A DNA stretch of 64,000 nucleotides. It comes from Guptibacillus hwajinpoensis. Lineage in GTDB: Bacteria > Bacillota > Bacilli > Bacillales > Bacillaceae_O. Under the pieces are notes generated by a model. It saw nothing but the letters and a program-made list of their open reading frames with translations, was not told the DNA's origin and searched no databases. Where the stretch lies: positions 1 through 64,000 of the forward strand of contig JAENYN010000015.1 in assembly GCA_016841765.1 (NCBI GenBank). The letters run 5' to 3'. Of this stretch, positions 25,742 through 34,599 are shown one piece after another. Numbering within the stretch: the first letter of the stretch is position 1; every line of letters begins with the position of its first letter. The position numbers were made by a program, and so were the translations under genes.

Positions 25742-26458
25742 TCATCCTAAACTTTCGATTAGCAAATAAATACCGGTAAACAGCAGGATGACATATGTGA
25801 AAATCCGAAAGGTGCTTTGATCGATCCGTTTAAATAACAACTGGCCGGCATACAAGCCGGCCACGGTCAGCGGCAGTGCATAAACACTGGAAACCCAGAC
25901 GGTTTTCGTTGTACCGGCAAAAACGACCTGGATGATCAGGCTCATTAGATAAATAAACAAGTAAAATGCCAGGGTCGTCCCCCGCAGCTTTTCTTTCTTT
26001 GTATCCGTTCCGGAAAAATAAAGCAGCAAAGGTGGCCCCGGCATCCCGATACTGGTCGTCAGCGATCCGGAAAGCCCTCCAGCCAGTAAATCCCTTCTCT
26101 TCGTCTGGGCAGTGCGGAACTTAAACATCAGCATGACCGTCAACAACAAAATGACAAAGCTGACCCCGAGCTTCAAGTTCGTTATGTCGATAAAAAGGAA
26201 AACGATGATTCCGACCGGCAATCCTGCTGCACTGCCGGCGATGAACCGCTTTAAGATTCCAAAATCGATATCACGGCTTATTTTTGACATTAAAGCTGCA
26301 GAAATAATTAAAGATAAAATCAGATTGATCTGGATGGCTTCCCTTGGCTCAAACAGGAACAGGAGAAACGGCGTCGCCAGAATGGAAAAACCGAAACCCG
26401 TGCTCGTTTGCAAAATCGATGCGAACAGGATAATGACCGCAAACAAAAATACTTCCAA
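25742..26458 (-). CDS. TSUP (TauE/SafE) family permease
   Basis: A 238-residue membrane protein with about seven or eight helices and the TSUP pattern: QTSTGFGFSILATPFLLFL in the first repeat and GGLSGSLTTSIGMPGPPLLLYF in the second. Relatives export sulfite, sulfoacetate or other small organic anions; the substrate is unknown. The start is TTG, about 6 nt after TAGGTG. Convergent with the amidase gene, divergent from the MFS gene. Confidence 0.85.
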   Translation of the reverse strand: MEVFLFAVIILFASILQTSTGFGFSILATPFLLFLFEPREAIQINLILSLIISAALMSKISRDIDFGILKRFIAGSAAGLPVGIIVFLFIDITNLKLGVSFVILLLTVMLMFKFRTAQTKRRDLLAGGLSGSLTTSIGMPGPPLLLYFSGTDTKKEKLRGTTLAFYLFIYLMSLIIQVVFAGTTKTVWVSSVYALPLTVAGLYAGQLLFKRIDQSTFRIFTYVILLFTGIYLLIESLG

Positions 26459-26589
26459 ACAAACACCTACTTTTTTGCTGCTTTTGTTTCATTTATGTTG
26501 ATTTTAGCATTTTACTATGTGATAAAATAGGTTAGTATACCCCTGGTGGTTTGAAAGCGACATTTTCAGATAGAGTTGGAGTTGATGTT

Positions 26590-26670
26590 ATGCAAAAACG
26601 TAGAATGTACGAATTAATAGATGAGAGATTATCAGGGCACGGGAAATGGCGGTTGACTCATGCTTCATAA
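26590..26670 (+). CDS. Short upstream ORF (26 codons) overlapping the MFS start
   Basis: ATG 26590 lies 8 nt after GGAG and opens a basic 26-residue peptide (MQKRRMYELIDERLSGHG, then KWRLTHAS). Its stop codon (26668-26670) lies 9 bp inside the MFS gene, whose own ATG (26660) has only a poor ribosome site. This is the arrangement of a leader that feeds ribosomes to the transporter gene by translational coupling. Whether the peptide itself acts is unknown. Confidence 0.45.
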   Translation: MQKRRMYELIDERLSGHGKWRLTHAS

Positions 26671-27961
26671 AAACGAACGTGAGCAAACTGCAGACAGCCA
26701 ATCCTCCGTTGTTCAAAGTTATATCGATTCCCCCTCCAAGCAACAGGCGCTTTATAAGCGGACGCTTCTGATCGTTGTCATCTCCCAAATTTTCGGCGGC
26801 GCCGGACTTGCAGCCGGCATAACCGTCGGGGCTCTTCTTGCCCAGGACATGCTCGGAACCGATAGTTTTGCAGGAATGCCGGCCGCATTATTCACGCTCG
26901 GATCGGCCGGTTCGGCACTGATTATCGGGAGGCTGTCACAGCGGTTCGGACGGAGGCCGGGACTTGGAGCCGGATTCCTGACCGGCGGGATTGGCGCAAT
27001 TGGCGTCGTTATTGCGGCCGTAACGAACAACGTCTTTCTTCTGTTTGCGTCACTCCTTGTTTACGGTTCCGGATCCGCCACAAACTTGCAGGCCCGTTAT
27101 GCAGGAACCGACCTGGCAAGTCCCGAACAGCGCGGAAAAGCGGTCAGCATTGCGCTTGTGTCAACAACTTTCGGTGCCGTGGCAGGCCCGAATCTTGTTG
27201 ATGTGATGGGCAGTTTTGCAACAGGCATCGGCATTCCTGCCCTCGCCGGGCCGTTCATTTTAGCGGCAGCGGCTTTTATACTGGCAGGTCTTGTCCACTT
27301 GATTTTCCTGCGGCCAGACCCGCTTATCATCGCGACAAGCATGACAAATACCCTTGAATCTGCTGAAAGTAATCATTCTTATCTGGATTCTGTCGCACTG
27401 GCGACAAACAGACGCGGCATCTTTGTCGGCGCAGCCATCATGGTTTTGACACAGATTGTCATGGTTGCGATCATGACGATGACACCTGTGCATATGGGTC
27501 AGCATGGACATGGGCTCCGTGCGGTCGGCATGATCATTGGCGTCCATATCGGCGCCATGTATCTTCCATCACTTGTCACCGGCGTCCTCGTCGATAAATA
27601 TGGACGTATCGCCATGGCAAATGCCGCCGGCGTCACGTTGATTGCTGCCGGCCTTCTCGCCGCTGCGGCACCAAATGATTCTTTGCTGCTCCTTACAATT
27701 GCCCTTGCCCTGCTGGGACTCGGCTGGAACTTTGGCTTGATCAGCGGGACAGCCCTGATTGTCGATGCGACCGTGCCGGCCACCCGTGCAAAAACACAGG
27801 GATCGGTTGATGTGTTCATAGCGCTTGCCGGGGCGTCAGGCGGAGCGCTTTCCGGCATCATTGCAGCCTATACCAGTTATGCCATGCTTTCAATAGCCGG
27901 GGCTATCCTGTCGCTTTTGCTTATCCCGCTCGTCATCTGGTACCGAAGCAATCCGGAATAG
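26660..27961 (+). CDS. Major facilitator superfamily transporter
   Basis: A 433-residue MFS permease with 12 predicted helices, typical motif A in loop 2-3 (GRLSQRFGRRPGLGAG) and its echo in loop 8-9 (GVLVDKYGRIAMANA). Similar proteins are annotated as drug or sugar-phosphate-type exporters; nothing here fixes the substrate. A central hydrophilic loop (about 215-245) separates the halves. The start overlaps a short upstream ORF. A dispersed repeat begins 27 bp after the stop and its hairpin (28022-28073) may end transcription. Confidence 0.87.
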   Translation: MLHKNEREQTADSQSSVVQSYIDSPSKQQALYKRTLLIVVISQIFGGAGLAAGITVGALLAQDMLGTDSFAGMPAALFTLGSAGSALIIGRLSQRFGRRPGLGAGFLTGGIGAIGVVIAAVTNNVFLLFASLLVYGSGSATNLQARYAGTDLASPEQRGKAVSIALVSTTFGAVAGPNLVDVMGSFATGIGIPALAGPFILAAAAFILAGLVHLIFLRPDPLIIATSMTNTLESAESNHSYLDSVALATNRRGIFVGAAIMVLTQIVMVAIMTMTPVHMGQHGHGLRAVGMIIGVHIGAMYLPSLVTGVLVDKYGRIAMANAAGVTLIAAGLLAAAAPNDSLLLLTIALALLGLGWNFGLISGTALIVDATVPATRAKTQGSVDVFIALAGASGGALSGIIAAYTSYAMLSIAGAILSLLLIPLVIWYRSNPE

Positions 27962-27987
27962 CCCTGTGATTGGAAATTCAATCGGAA

Positions 27988-28413
27988 GAGGCTGAGACAT
28001 AAGTATTTCAGCTAATGATAAACCCGAACGATTAGGTAAGATTTCAATGAATCTTTCGCCTGATCATTCGGGTCTTTATTTACTCTCTTAAATAAATCTT
28101 TTAATTTTGCATCCTATTTTAAGAACTAGTGGAATGGAGCGGAAGACACTCGACTCCTCGAAAATAAAAACCCATTTTCTTCGTGCGGTGTTATTTCAAA
28201 GAAGCTTTTTCAAAGTCCAACGGGAAATAGAGGAAAGGCTGAGACCCCACAGGCGCTGCCGAGGAGGCTCAGCTTCCTCCCCGTGGAGAGCGAGTGTCTG
28301 CAGCGCAATGGAACGAACTTGTTTTTTCGGCTTAACTGATTATTTGTAAACAGTATGACGTTGAATATATTGTTCGTCTCTAAGCATGACTTATTTAGTT
28401 ATGTCCCAACCTC
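27988..28413 (+). repeat. Dispersed MITE-like element, near full length (copy B)
   Basis: The 426-bp element starts GAGGCTGAGACATAA and ends TTATGTCCCAACCTC, an imperfect 15-bp terminal inverted repeat (13 of 15). Near the left end ACCCGAACGATTAGG (28022) pairs with CCTGATCATTCGGGT (28059) in a long hairpin. The inner part includes GAGGAGTCGAG-like and GCGCTGCCGAGGAGGCTCAG segments. It encodes no transposase. Copy C (46849-47332) matches almost throughout in the opposite orientation. Confidence 0.85.
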
Positions 28414-28459
28414 ATTTTTTGCCGGCGAATTCAAAATCCCACCAAAGCGCCTGAGTACT

Positions 28460-28475
28460 TGTGATTCACATCACT
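28460..28475 (+). promoter_or_regulatory. Fnr/CRP-type palindrome before the DUF438/hemerythrin gene
   Basis: TGTGATTCACATCACT fits the Gram-positive Fnr consensus TGTGA-N6-TCACA at 9 of 10 fixed positions. It lies 85 bp before the TTG start. An oxygen- or NO-linked protein with a hemerythrin domain is a sensible Fnr target. Confidence 0.5.
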
Positions 28476-28559
28476 ACTAATTGCAGGCTGGCATGTTACG
28501 TTAAGAAATGAGAATACTTATCATTTCTGCAGCCTAAAAATAGAAGAGGGGTATCCGCC

Positions 28560-29789
28560 TTGAGTGAACTGATCAATAACCGCGAACAGCCTGTAACCGA
28601 TAAATCTGAACGCCAGCAACAAATCGAAGAGATTTTTATGGACCTTTTCAATGGAAAAAGCACCGAAGAAGTTCAGGCTCTTTTTGACAGCAAAATCGGG
28701 AAAGTGACGGTTGATGAAGTTGCACAGCTTTCAAAGCAGCATCGTGATTTTTTAGAATCGAAGAATCTGCCTGACCATGAGGTAAACCGAGTATCCAATG
28801 CCCATATGACGATTCTCAAGGGAAAAATTGAAGGGATTCAGCATCCCGAAGAAGAACCCGGGCATCCGATTCATACATTCAAACTGGAAAACAGGGAACT
28901 TGAAAATCTGATCCAGTCGAGGCTGCAGCCGCATTTGGCAATGTTCCTTGAAGACAGCACTTATGATAACCGCTTCAAGCTGGTGGAAGACTGTAACCTG
29001 TTACTTGACATCGATAAGCATTATGTACGCAAAGAGCATCTCATTTTTCCATACCTTGAAAAATATGGGATAAACGGCCCTTCCGTAAATATGTGGAGAA
29101 TCGACGACATGATCCGGGATGCCATAAAAGAGTTGAAACATACGCTGCTCCATAATCCTGCGGATAAACGATCCATTTCCGAAAAAGCAGATTTTGCCGC
29201 CCGGCAGGTCATTGAAATGATTTATCGTGAAGAAAATATCCTCTTTGCGATGTGCCTTGATCACTTTACGGAAGATGAATGGATCAAAATTGCCCAGGAA
29301 AGCGATGAAATCGGGTATTGCCTTACATCCCCGGCAGCAACGTGGAAGCCTGAGCGCCATGAACTTGATGCAAATGCGATGTCAGAAGGATTCATCAAAC
29401 TGGAGACAGGCATCCTATCCCTCAATCAGCTTGAGCTGCTGCTGAACCACCTTCCTGTCGACATCACTTTCATTGATGACCAGGACATTGTCCGGTATTT
29501 CTCGCAGGGCAAGGAGAGAATTTTTCCGCGGACGAAGGCAGTGATCGGCCGTACCGTGCAAAACTGCCATCCGCCAAAAAGCGCCCATATCGTGGAAGAC
29601 TTGCTGAATGATTTCAAGTCCGGGAAAAAAGATAGTGAAGATTTTTGGATTAAGTTCCGGGATAAATATGTATATATCCGCTATTTTGCAGTGAGGGGCC
29701 AGGATGGAACGTATGCCGGCACGCTGGAATTCACTCAGAATATTGATCCGATCCAGGCTATAGACGGGGAAAAAAGAATTCTCTCGTAA
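28560..29789 (+). CDS. DUF438/hemerythrin/PAS domain protein
   Basis: A 409-residue soluble protein built of a DUF438 N-terminal region (about 10-80), a hemerythrin-like HHE four-helix domain (about 110-255, with His/Glu in LQPHLAMFLE, KHYVRKEHLIFPYLEKYG and YREENILFAMCLDHF) and a C-terminal PAS domain (about 285-400, LPVDITFIDDQDIVRYFS...RTVQNCHPPKS). The family is linked to metabolism of NO, oxygen or nitrogen oxides under low oxygen; the role is not settled. Start is TTG, 9 nt after AGAGGGG. The upstream Fnr-like site supports low-oxygen control. Confidence 0.88.
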   Translation: MSELINNREQPVTDKSERQQQIEEIFMDLFNGKSTEEVQALFDSKIGKVTVDEVAQLSKQHRDFLESKNLPDHEVNRVSNAHMTILKGKIEGIQHPEEEPGHPIHTFKLENRELENLIQSRLQPHLAMFLEDSTYDNRFKLVEDCNLLLDIDKHYVRKEHLIFPYLEKYGINGPSVNMWRIDDMIRDAIKELKHTLLHNPADKRSISEKADFAARQVIEMIYREENILFAMCLDHFTEDEWIKIAQESDEIGYCLTSPAATWKPERHELDANAMSEGFIKLETGILSLNQLELLLNHLPVDITFIDDQDIVRYFSQGKERIFPRTKAVIGRTVQNCHPPKSAHIVEDLLNDFKSGKKDSEDFWIKFRDKYVYIRYFAVRGQDGTYAGTLEFTQNIDPIQAIDGEKRILS

Positions 29790-29901
29790 AAAAGTTTTGC
29801 GTTCAGCTATCGATGTAAACTTAATTTGCTGGCATGTATAAAGAATTCCAGCCTATCCGCTCAAATCACAACATGCAAAATATCCTCTCTCATAGCTTTC
29901 T

Positions 29902-29929
29902 AAAAAGTGGCCAGTCCGGTCACTTTTTT
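29902..29929 (+). terminator. Terminator after the DUF438 gene
   Basis: AAAAGTGGCC/GGTCACTTTT stem and trailing T. Confidence 0.75.
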
Positions 29930-30134
29930 AATTTGTTTATTGTATACATTTCTCCCTCGCCCCAGCAAACATTTCTCTTCCGCCTCATTCCGACCGATTC
30001 GTTTACTCAGCCCTAAAACGGGAAATTAGAAACAGTAAGTGCTTCTTACCCATTTTTTCAGACAGTTGTTTATACATAGGAGCTGCATCCAGGAGAGCGG
30101 GTCCTTAATTAAATAAGTAATAGGAGGTTGCAAA

Positions 30135-30617
30135 ATGAAAGGTTATGCCAGATTCGGAGCGATGATTGCGACATCCACAATTGTCATGTACTTTATTATG
30201 TACCTTGATATTTTTCAGTTCAGCCACTTTTTTAACAGTGAAACAAGAATATTCATGGCCCTCCTGATGGGATCTACGATGTCGATCATCATGATGCTGT
30301 TCATGTGGAATATGCATAAGAAGCGGGCCGTTAATTTTGCGATTCTGGGCACCAGTGCAGTTGTATTCGCCTTATCATTGTGGCTGGTGCGCAGCCAAAC
30401 GACCGTTGAAGATGAATCCTGGATGAAAGCGATGATTCCCCACCATTCCATCGCCATCCTGACAAGTGAACGCGCCAATATTTCCGACCCGCGCGTCCAG
30501 AAACTCGCTGATTCGATTGTAAAAACGCAGCGTAAAGAAATCGCACAAATGAAAAAATTGATTAAGGATCTTGAGGAAGAAAAAGAAAAAGAGGAAGAGA
30601 AAAGCGAAGAAGAATAA
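30135..30617 (+). CDS. DUF305-family membrane protein
   Basis: A 160-residue protein with three membrane helices (about 7-25, 40-60 and 68-86) and a C-terminal DUF305 segment (MIPHHSIAILTSERA, then a helix with KTQRKEIAQMK), followed by a Glu/Lys-rich tail. DUF305 is a ferritin-like helical domain often found near copper-handling genes; the His pair in MIPHHS is its hallmark. Here no copper genes are adjacent. TAGGAGG lies 6-7 nt before the ATG. The gap before it (29930-30134) shows nothing else. Confidence 0.85.
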   Translation: MKGYARFGAMIATSTIVMYFIMYLDIFQFSHFFNSETRIFMALLMGSTMSIIMMLFMWNMHKKRAVNFAILGTSAVVFALSLWLVRSQTTVEDESWMKAMIPHHSIAILTSERANISDPRVQKLADSIVKTQRKEIAQMKKLIKDLEEEKEKEEEKSEEE

Positions 30618-30626
30618 CAGCCGGAT

Positions 30627-30668
30627 GCCTGGTTCCCGCGTTTTCCCAGCGGAACCAGGCGTTTTTTT
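30627..30668 (+). terminator. Terminator after the DUF305 gene
   Basis: GCCTGGTTCC/GGAACCAGGC stem, then GTTTTTTT. Confidence 0.92.
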
Positions 30669-30679
30669 ACCATACAGGA

Positions 30680-30769
30680 AAATAAATTGTCAGCAAGGGA
30701 GTATTTCGACTCATCAGCCAATTTTAGGGATATAGATAAGGGCAACTACCCCTCTGCCAATCGGTGAGT
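30680..30769 (+). repeat. Intergenic repeat with hairpins, copy 2
   Basis: Second copy of the repeat at 24015-24120: AATTGTCA, GGGAGTATTTCGA, an AAGGG-CAACTA-CCCCT hairpin and CCAATCGGTGAG. The final terminator-like stem of copy 1 is not preserved. Both copies lie downstream of membrane-protein genes and on the same strand. Confidence 0.6.
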
Positions 30770-30963
30770 TTCCTTTATGCCCCGTCAACTGCTGAATCAT
30801 CGCTTACATCAGCATTGCAGATCTCTGACTCGGCTCTGATTGCGTATCTTTTCAACCTGTACCGATAGAAGTTTTTTTAACCATACTCACCTTATCCATG
30901 CACACACAGCCACTCCCCGGGCATACGATAAGTCGATACCTTATCTCGGGAGGGCAAATGAAC

Positions 30964-31434
30964 ATGTATGGAATCCCTTACTACTATAATGATGTCCCTG
31001 GATCGTTCCGGCAGCAAAATGATACACAGTTAACCAGCGATATCCAGAAAGCCATCAATGCAGAATACAGTGCGATTTCATGTTACGGAGAACTGGCGAG
31101 ACTCGCCCCCACTCAAGAAGAAAGAAATCGCATTCTGGAGATTCGGGAAGATGAAAAAAGGCACCACCGTGAGTTCAGTACTATTTATGTAACATTAACC
31201 GGACGGCAGCCGACCTCCGAAATCACCGAAGAATGTCCGGGTACGTATCCGGAAGGAATTGTCGGGGCATTCAAGGATGAACAGGCGGCCGTCGATTTTT
31301 ACCTGGATATTGCAGACCGGGCGGGGAATTCGATGATAAAAGACAGGTTCCGCCGTGCCGCAGCAGATGAACAAAATCACGCGGTCTGGTTCCTGTATTT
31401 CATTCATAATGCCCAGCGTTCATACATTTGGTGA
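30964..31434 (+). CDS. Ferritin-like (rubrerythrin-type) domain protein
   Basis: A 156-residue four-helix protein. The iron-ligand pattern is visible: NAEYSAISCYGELA (Glu in helix 1), REDEKRHHREF (ExxH in helix 2), FKDEQAAVDFYLDIA (Glu in helix 3) and AADEQNHAVWF (ExxH in helix 4). The N terminus is rich in Tyr/Pro (MYGIPYYYNDVPG), as in Bacillus spore-associated ferritin-like proteins such as YhjR. GGGAGGG lies 9 nt before ATG 30964; ATG 30958 is too close to it. A direct iron-oxidation or peroxide-protection role is possible. Confidence 0.8.
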   Translation: MYGIPYYYNDVPGSFRQQNDTQLTSDIQKAINAEYSAISCYGELARLAPTQEERNRILEIREDEKRHHREFSTIYVTLTGRQPTSEITEECPGTYPEGIVGAFKDEQAAVDFYLDIADRAGNSMIKDRFRRAAADEQNHAVWFLYFIHNAQRSYIW

Positions 31435-31440
31435 AACTCG

Positions 31441-31469
31441 GTGAGGATCTGCTGCCTCACTCTTTTTTC
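31441..31469 (+). terminator. Terminator after the ferritin-like gene
   Basis: GTGAGG/CCTCAC stem followed by six T. Confidence 0.75.
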
Positions 31470-31656
31470 TAGTGCCAGAATGAATACACCGTTGGCGGAC
31501 AAACTATCAATACCTACAGAACTGCTGTGGCGACTAAAACTCTGACAGCACCCCTCTCCAAGAACATCCTTTCACGATAACTCTCGAAATTCTATTCCCA
31601 TGCCCTTTTGTGTTATTATGATAAAAGTGAAATGAAGCAAAAAGGAGAATACACAA

Positions 31657-32757
31657 ATGTATTGGGATTATTTGCCTCCTCAGGAAACTCTTATTGACCT
31701 GGGCATATCAATCGGGATTTTCCTTCTATTCCTCGTGTTCAGGAAAATTTTCATAAAATATATTTTCCATCTCGTTTTAAAGCTTAGTAAAAAAACGCCG
31801 ACGGATTTTTTCTCTTATGTCTTGCTGTCATTTGAAAAACCGCTCCGCTGGCTGTTTCTCATTATCGGCATCTATGTATCCGTGGACTATTTCCCTTATC
31901 TTGAGCAGCACAACCCGCTCTTTTTAAAATTGATAAGATCATCTATCATCGCCCTCATTGCCTGGGGGTTATATAATCTGTCGTCAGGATCTTCCCTGTT
32001 ATTCATGAAAATAAATGAACGATTCAACTTCGAGATAGACAAGATCCTGATTCCGTTCCTTTCGAAAGCGATCCGCTTTGTGATCATCGCGATCAGCATC
32101 AGCGTCATCGCGCAGGAGTTTGATTACGACGTCAACGGCTTTGTCGCCGGTCTCGGCCTTGGCGGATTGGCCTTTGCGTTAGCGGCCAGAGACGCACTCG
32201 CCAACTTATTCGGAGGAATCGTCATCATTACCGAAAAACCGTTTTCGATCGGGGATTGGATCAAGACTCCGACAGTCGAAGGGATCGTCGAGGATATCAA
32301 TTTTCGCAGCACACTTGTCCGGACATTTGCCCAGGCCGTGGTCACCGTCCCGAACGCCACGCTGGCAAATGAAGCGATCACAAACTGGAGCAAAATGGGG
32401 AAACGGCAAATTACCTTCAAACTTGGCGTGACGTATGATACGCCGAAAAACAAGTTGGAGAGTACTGTCAGAAGGATCGAAGAAATGCTGCAAGCTCATG
32501 AAGACATCCATCCGGAAACAATTTTTGTCACGTTCGATGATTATAACAGCAGCAGCCTTGATATATTCCTGTATTTCTTTACAAATACCGTCGCCTGGGG
32601 CGAATTTTTGAAAGTGAAGGAAGATATCAATTTTCGCATTTTGGAAATCCTTGAGGAAGAAGGGGTTTCCGTCGCATTTCCGAGCAGGACTCTTTATTTC
32701 GATGCGCAGCCTGAGGGTGTTTCTCATGAGGAAGCTTCCTTTGAGCGGGGGAATTGA
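31657..32757 (+). CDS. Small-conductance mechanosensitive channel (MscS family)
   Basis: A 366-residue channel with four hydrophobic segments before the pore helix. The MscS signature follows: the glycine/alanine-rich pore helix LGLGGLAFALAARDALANLFGG (written here in part; about 168-188) and the beta domain with FSIGDWIKT, VEGIVEDINFRST and VVTVPNATLANEAITNWS. It should open under membrane tension after hypo-osmotic shock. ATG follows AAAAGGAG. Monocistronic. Confidence 0.93.
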   Translation: MYWDYLPPQETLIDLGISIGIFLLFLVFRKIFIKYIFHLVLKLSKKTPTDFFSYVLLSFEKPLRWLFLIIGIYVSVDYFPYLEQHNPLFLKLIRSSIIALIAWGLYNLSSGSSLLFMKINERFNFEIDKILIPFLSKAIRFVIIAISISVIAQEFDYDVNGFVAGLGLGGLAFALAARDALANLFGGIVIITEKPFSIGDWIKTPTVEGIVEDINFRSTLVRTFAQAVVTVPNATLANEAITNWSKMGKRQITFKLGVTYDTPKNKLESTVRRIEEMLQAHEDIHPETIFVTFDDYNSSSLDIFLYFFTNTVAWGEFLKVKEDINFRILEILEEEGVSVAFPSRTLYFDAQPEGVSHEEASFERGN

Positions 32758-32813
32758 GGTCAGGCTTACGGATAATTAGGGGAAAATATAATCTTTAACA
32801 CATAAAAAACAAG

Positions 32814-32859
32814 AAGAACAGCGGGCCGAAGGGAACAATTCGGTTTGCTGTTCTTTTTT
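32814..32859 (+). terminator. Terminator after the MscS-family gene
   Basis: AAGAACAGC/GCTGTTCTT outer stem, CCGAA/TTCGG inner stem, seven T. Confidence 0.9.
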
Positions 32860-32906
32860 TACTGTGGTGCTTTTTCTAGTTATATAGCTTCTCTCGGCCC
32901 GCAACA

Positions 32907-33527
32907 TTAGTTACTTACAGCCATACGCCCAAGAGGTCCGTTTTCGTTGAGAATATCTTCAATCTCATATACCGATATGGGGAACATCGGAAAGCCGGCA
33001 ACATATGGCGTAATTTCATATAGCTGAAAATAAATCACAAGGCATTTATCAGCAATATAAAAATCTTGATTGGGCTTGATGGAGATGAAATCATCCAGAA
33101 GCTGAATATTACGCTGCTTGATTTGGGCCTCAATTAGGCTCGAAAGCCTTTTTATATACTCACTACCTGACCTGAACAAGTCTTTCAATCCGCAGAGCTT
33201 GCCTTTTTCCAGATCGAACGTCAGGGATTTGATATACGTCATGCCATGGGCTGCATGATAGTGATACGTATAATTGATAAGTGATAAGCTTAAGACCTGC
33301 CGCTGGTTCGTTTTGATTTCATAATAGCCGATCATTTCTTCCACAGCTGACGGGATATTCCCGGTTTGTTCATTGATAAGCTGCTGGGTTTCATTATTAA
33401 TCGCCCGATTGATGAACCTTTCTAGTTCTTTCTGCTGCATGCCGGCCGCCTGGGGGTAAAAGACATATTGCTTCGGGCCGCTGCTCACTTTCAGTGTTTT
33501 TATGCCTACAGGGAAGTTTATGGGCAT
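32907..33527 (-). CDS. DUF3298/DUF4163-type protein
   Basis: A 206-residue protein whose C-terminal half has the DUF3298 pattern (FDLEKGKLCGLKDLFRSGSEY, then FYIADKCLVIYFQLYEITPY and AGFPMFPISV). The N-terminal half resembles the DUF4163 part found in PdaC and in RsiV. Unlike those it has no signal peptide or membrane helix, so it appears cytoplasmic. Related RsiV domains bind lysozyme; whether this one binds a similar ligand is unknown. AGAGGATGG precedes ATG 33527; the frame opens nine codons earlier. Confidence 0.75.
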   Translation of the reverse strand: MPINFPVGIKTLKVSSGPKQYVFYPQAAGMQQKELERFINRAINNETQQLINEQTGNIPSAVEEMIGYYEIKTNQRQVLSLSLINYTYHYHAAHGMTYIKSLTFDLEKGKLCGLKDLFRSGSEYIKRLSSLIEAQIKQRNIQLLDDFISIKPNQDFYIADKCLVIYFQLYEITPYVAGFPMFPISVYEIEDILNENGPLGRMAVSN

Positions 33528-33836
33528 CTTTATCCATCCTCTGTTTTTACCCATTGTATGACCAGGCGCTCTTCCTTATGAGGTTTGTGAAGGAGAAACA
33601 GGTTCCTGTCCGCTAATGGTGAGGTTTCTTGCTTGGGACTATATCGATTAATGGCAGACTTTTTGCTGCCCCACTTTATATATTAGTATTTTTTTTATTT
33701 TTTTGATTACATCGACAGAGATACAGGCCAAACACAGTAGGACAAAATAATTTAAAATTTTACACACTTTTACAAATTTTAATGGTAATATGTATATTAT
33801 GTTCTATAAAAATGAAAGTTTTTGGGGGTAATTGTA

Positions 33837-34163
33837 ATGTCATTAGTACAAAAACAAGATCTTACATCCGAAGATCTACAACTATTAAGTTCCGAAATGA
33901 CAAAAAAACAAAAATCAACTGGAACAGCCTGGCTGCTATGGATCTTTACAGGCGGTTTGGGCGGCCATCGTTTTTACCTGGGTAAAACCGGTACTGCTGT
34001 TGCAATGTTGTTAACTCTTGGCGGCCTGGGTATTTGGACCATCATTGATCTTTTCTTGCTGAACGGCATGATAAAGGACACGAACGAAAAAATTGAGAAT
34101 GAAGTTCTTTCAGAAATCCGCCTGCTGAAAAATGCCAAACAAAATTCGGCTGCAGCAAATTAG
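33837..34163 (+). CDS. TM2-domain membrane protein 1
   Basis: A 108-residue protein with a charged N-terminal helix, then a TM2 domain: two hydrophobic segments around [18 protein letters not shown] ([32 protein letters not shown]), and a charged C-terminal helix. TM2 proteins occur widely, but their bacterial role is unknown. ATG 33837 follows GGGGGT by 8 nt. First gene of a pair with 34171-34581, which encodes a related protein. Confidence 0.82.
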   Translation: MSLVQKQDLTSEDLQLLSSEMTKKQKSTGTAWLLWIFTGGLGGHRFYLGKTGTAVAMLLTLGGLGIWTIIDLFLLNGMIKDTNEKIENEVLSEIRLLKNAKQNSAAAN

Positions 34164-34170
34164 AACCGAC

Positions 34171-34581
34171 ATGACTACTATTTCAAAGAATGACCTTACC
34201 TTAGAAGAATTGGCAATTCTTGAATCAGAAATGCTGAAAAAGAAGAAAAATAGAGAAGCTGCCTGGGGGTTATGGGCTGGTTTGAGTTTCTTCGGAGCAC
34301 ATCGTTTCTATACAGAAAACTATGGATATGCTTCAGCAATGCTATTATCGAGTGCAGTACCTATTATCGGAATCATCTTTTTGTTATCTACCGTTGATTT
34401 TTTTTACGGCTTTAGCAAATTTCTTCTAGTTTTGTTTATTCTTCTCTTAGCGGGATCTTTGATATGGTCCTGGATTGATGCATTTTTCTTAAACAGGCGC
34501 ATCGAGGAGCTAAACGATAAAACCGAAATGAACATACTTGACTCGATTAGACAACAGAGAAACTTAAAAATGAGATCATAA
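34171..34581 (+). CDS. TM2-domain membrane protein 2 (diverged paralogue)
   Basis: A 136-residue relative of the preceding gene: same order of charged N-terminal helix (LTLEELAILESEMLKKKK against [18 protein letters not shown]), AWGLWAGLSFFGAHRFYTENYGYASAMLL and ending helix. An extra hydrophobic stretch of about 28 residues separates the TM2 halves. ATG 34171 has no good ribosome site and lies 8 bp after the stop of the first gene, so translation is probably coupled. The pair looks like a tandem duplication. Confidence 0.75.
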   Translation: MTTISKNDLTLEELAILESEMLKKKKNREAAWGLWAGLSFFGAHRFYTENYGYASAMLLSSAVPIIGIIFLLSTVDFFYGFSKFLLVLFILLLAGSLIWSWIDAFFLNRRIEELNDKTEMNILDSIRQQRNLKMRS

Positions 34582-34599
34582 TGGTTTTGTTTTGATTGG

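Noticed and set aside
28560-29789. A classical sensor kinase or diguanylate cyclase because of the PAS domain
   Set aside because: No HisKA, HATPase or GGDEF segment is present; the order is DUF438, hemerythrin, PAS and the protein ends there.
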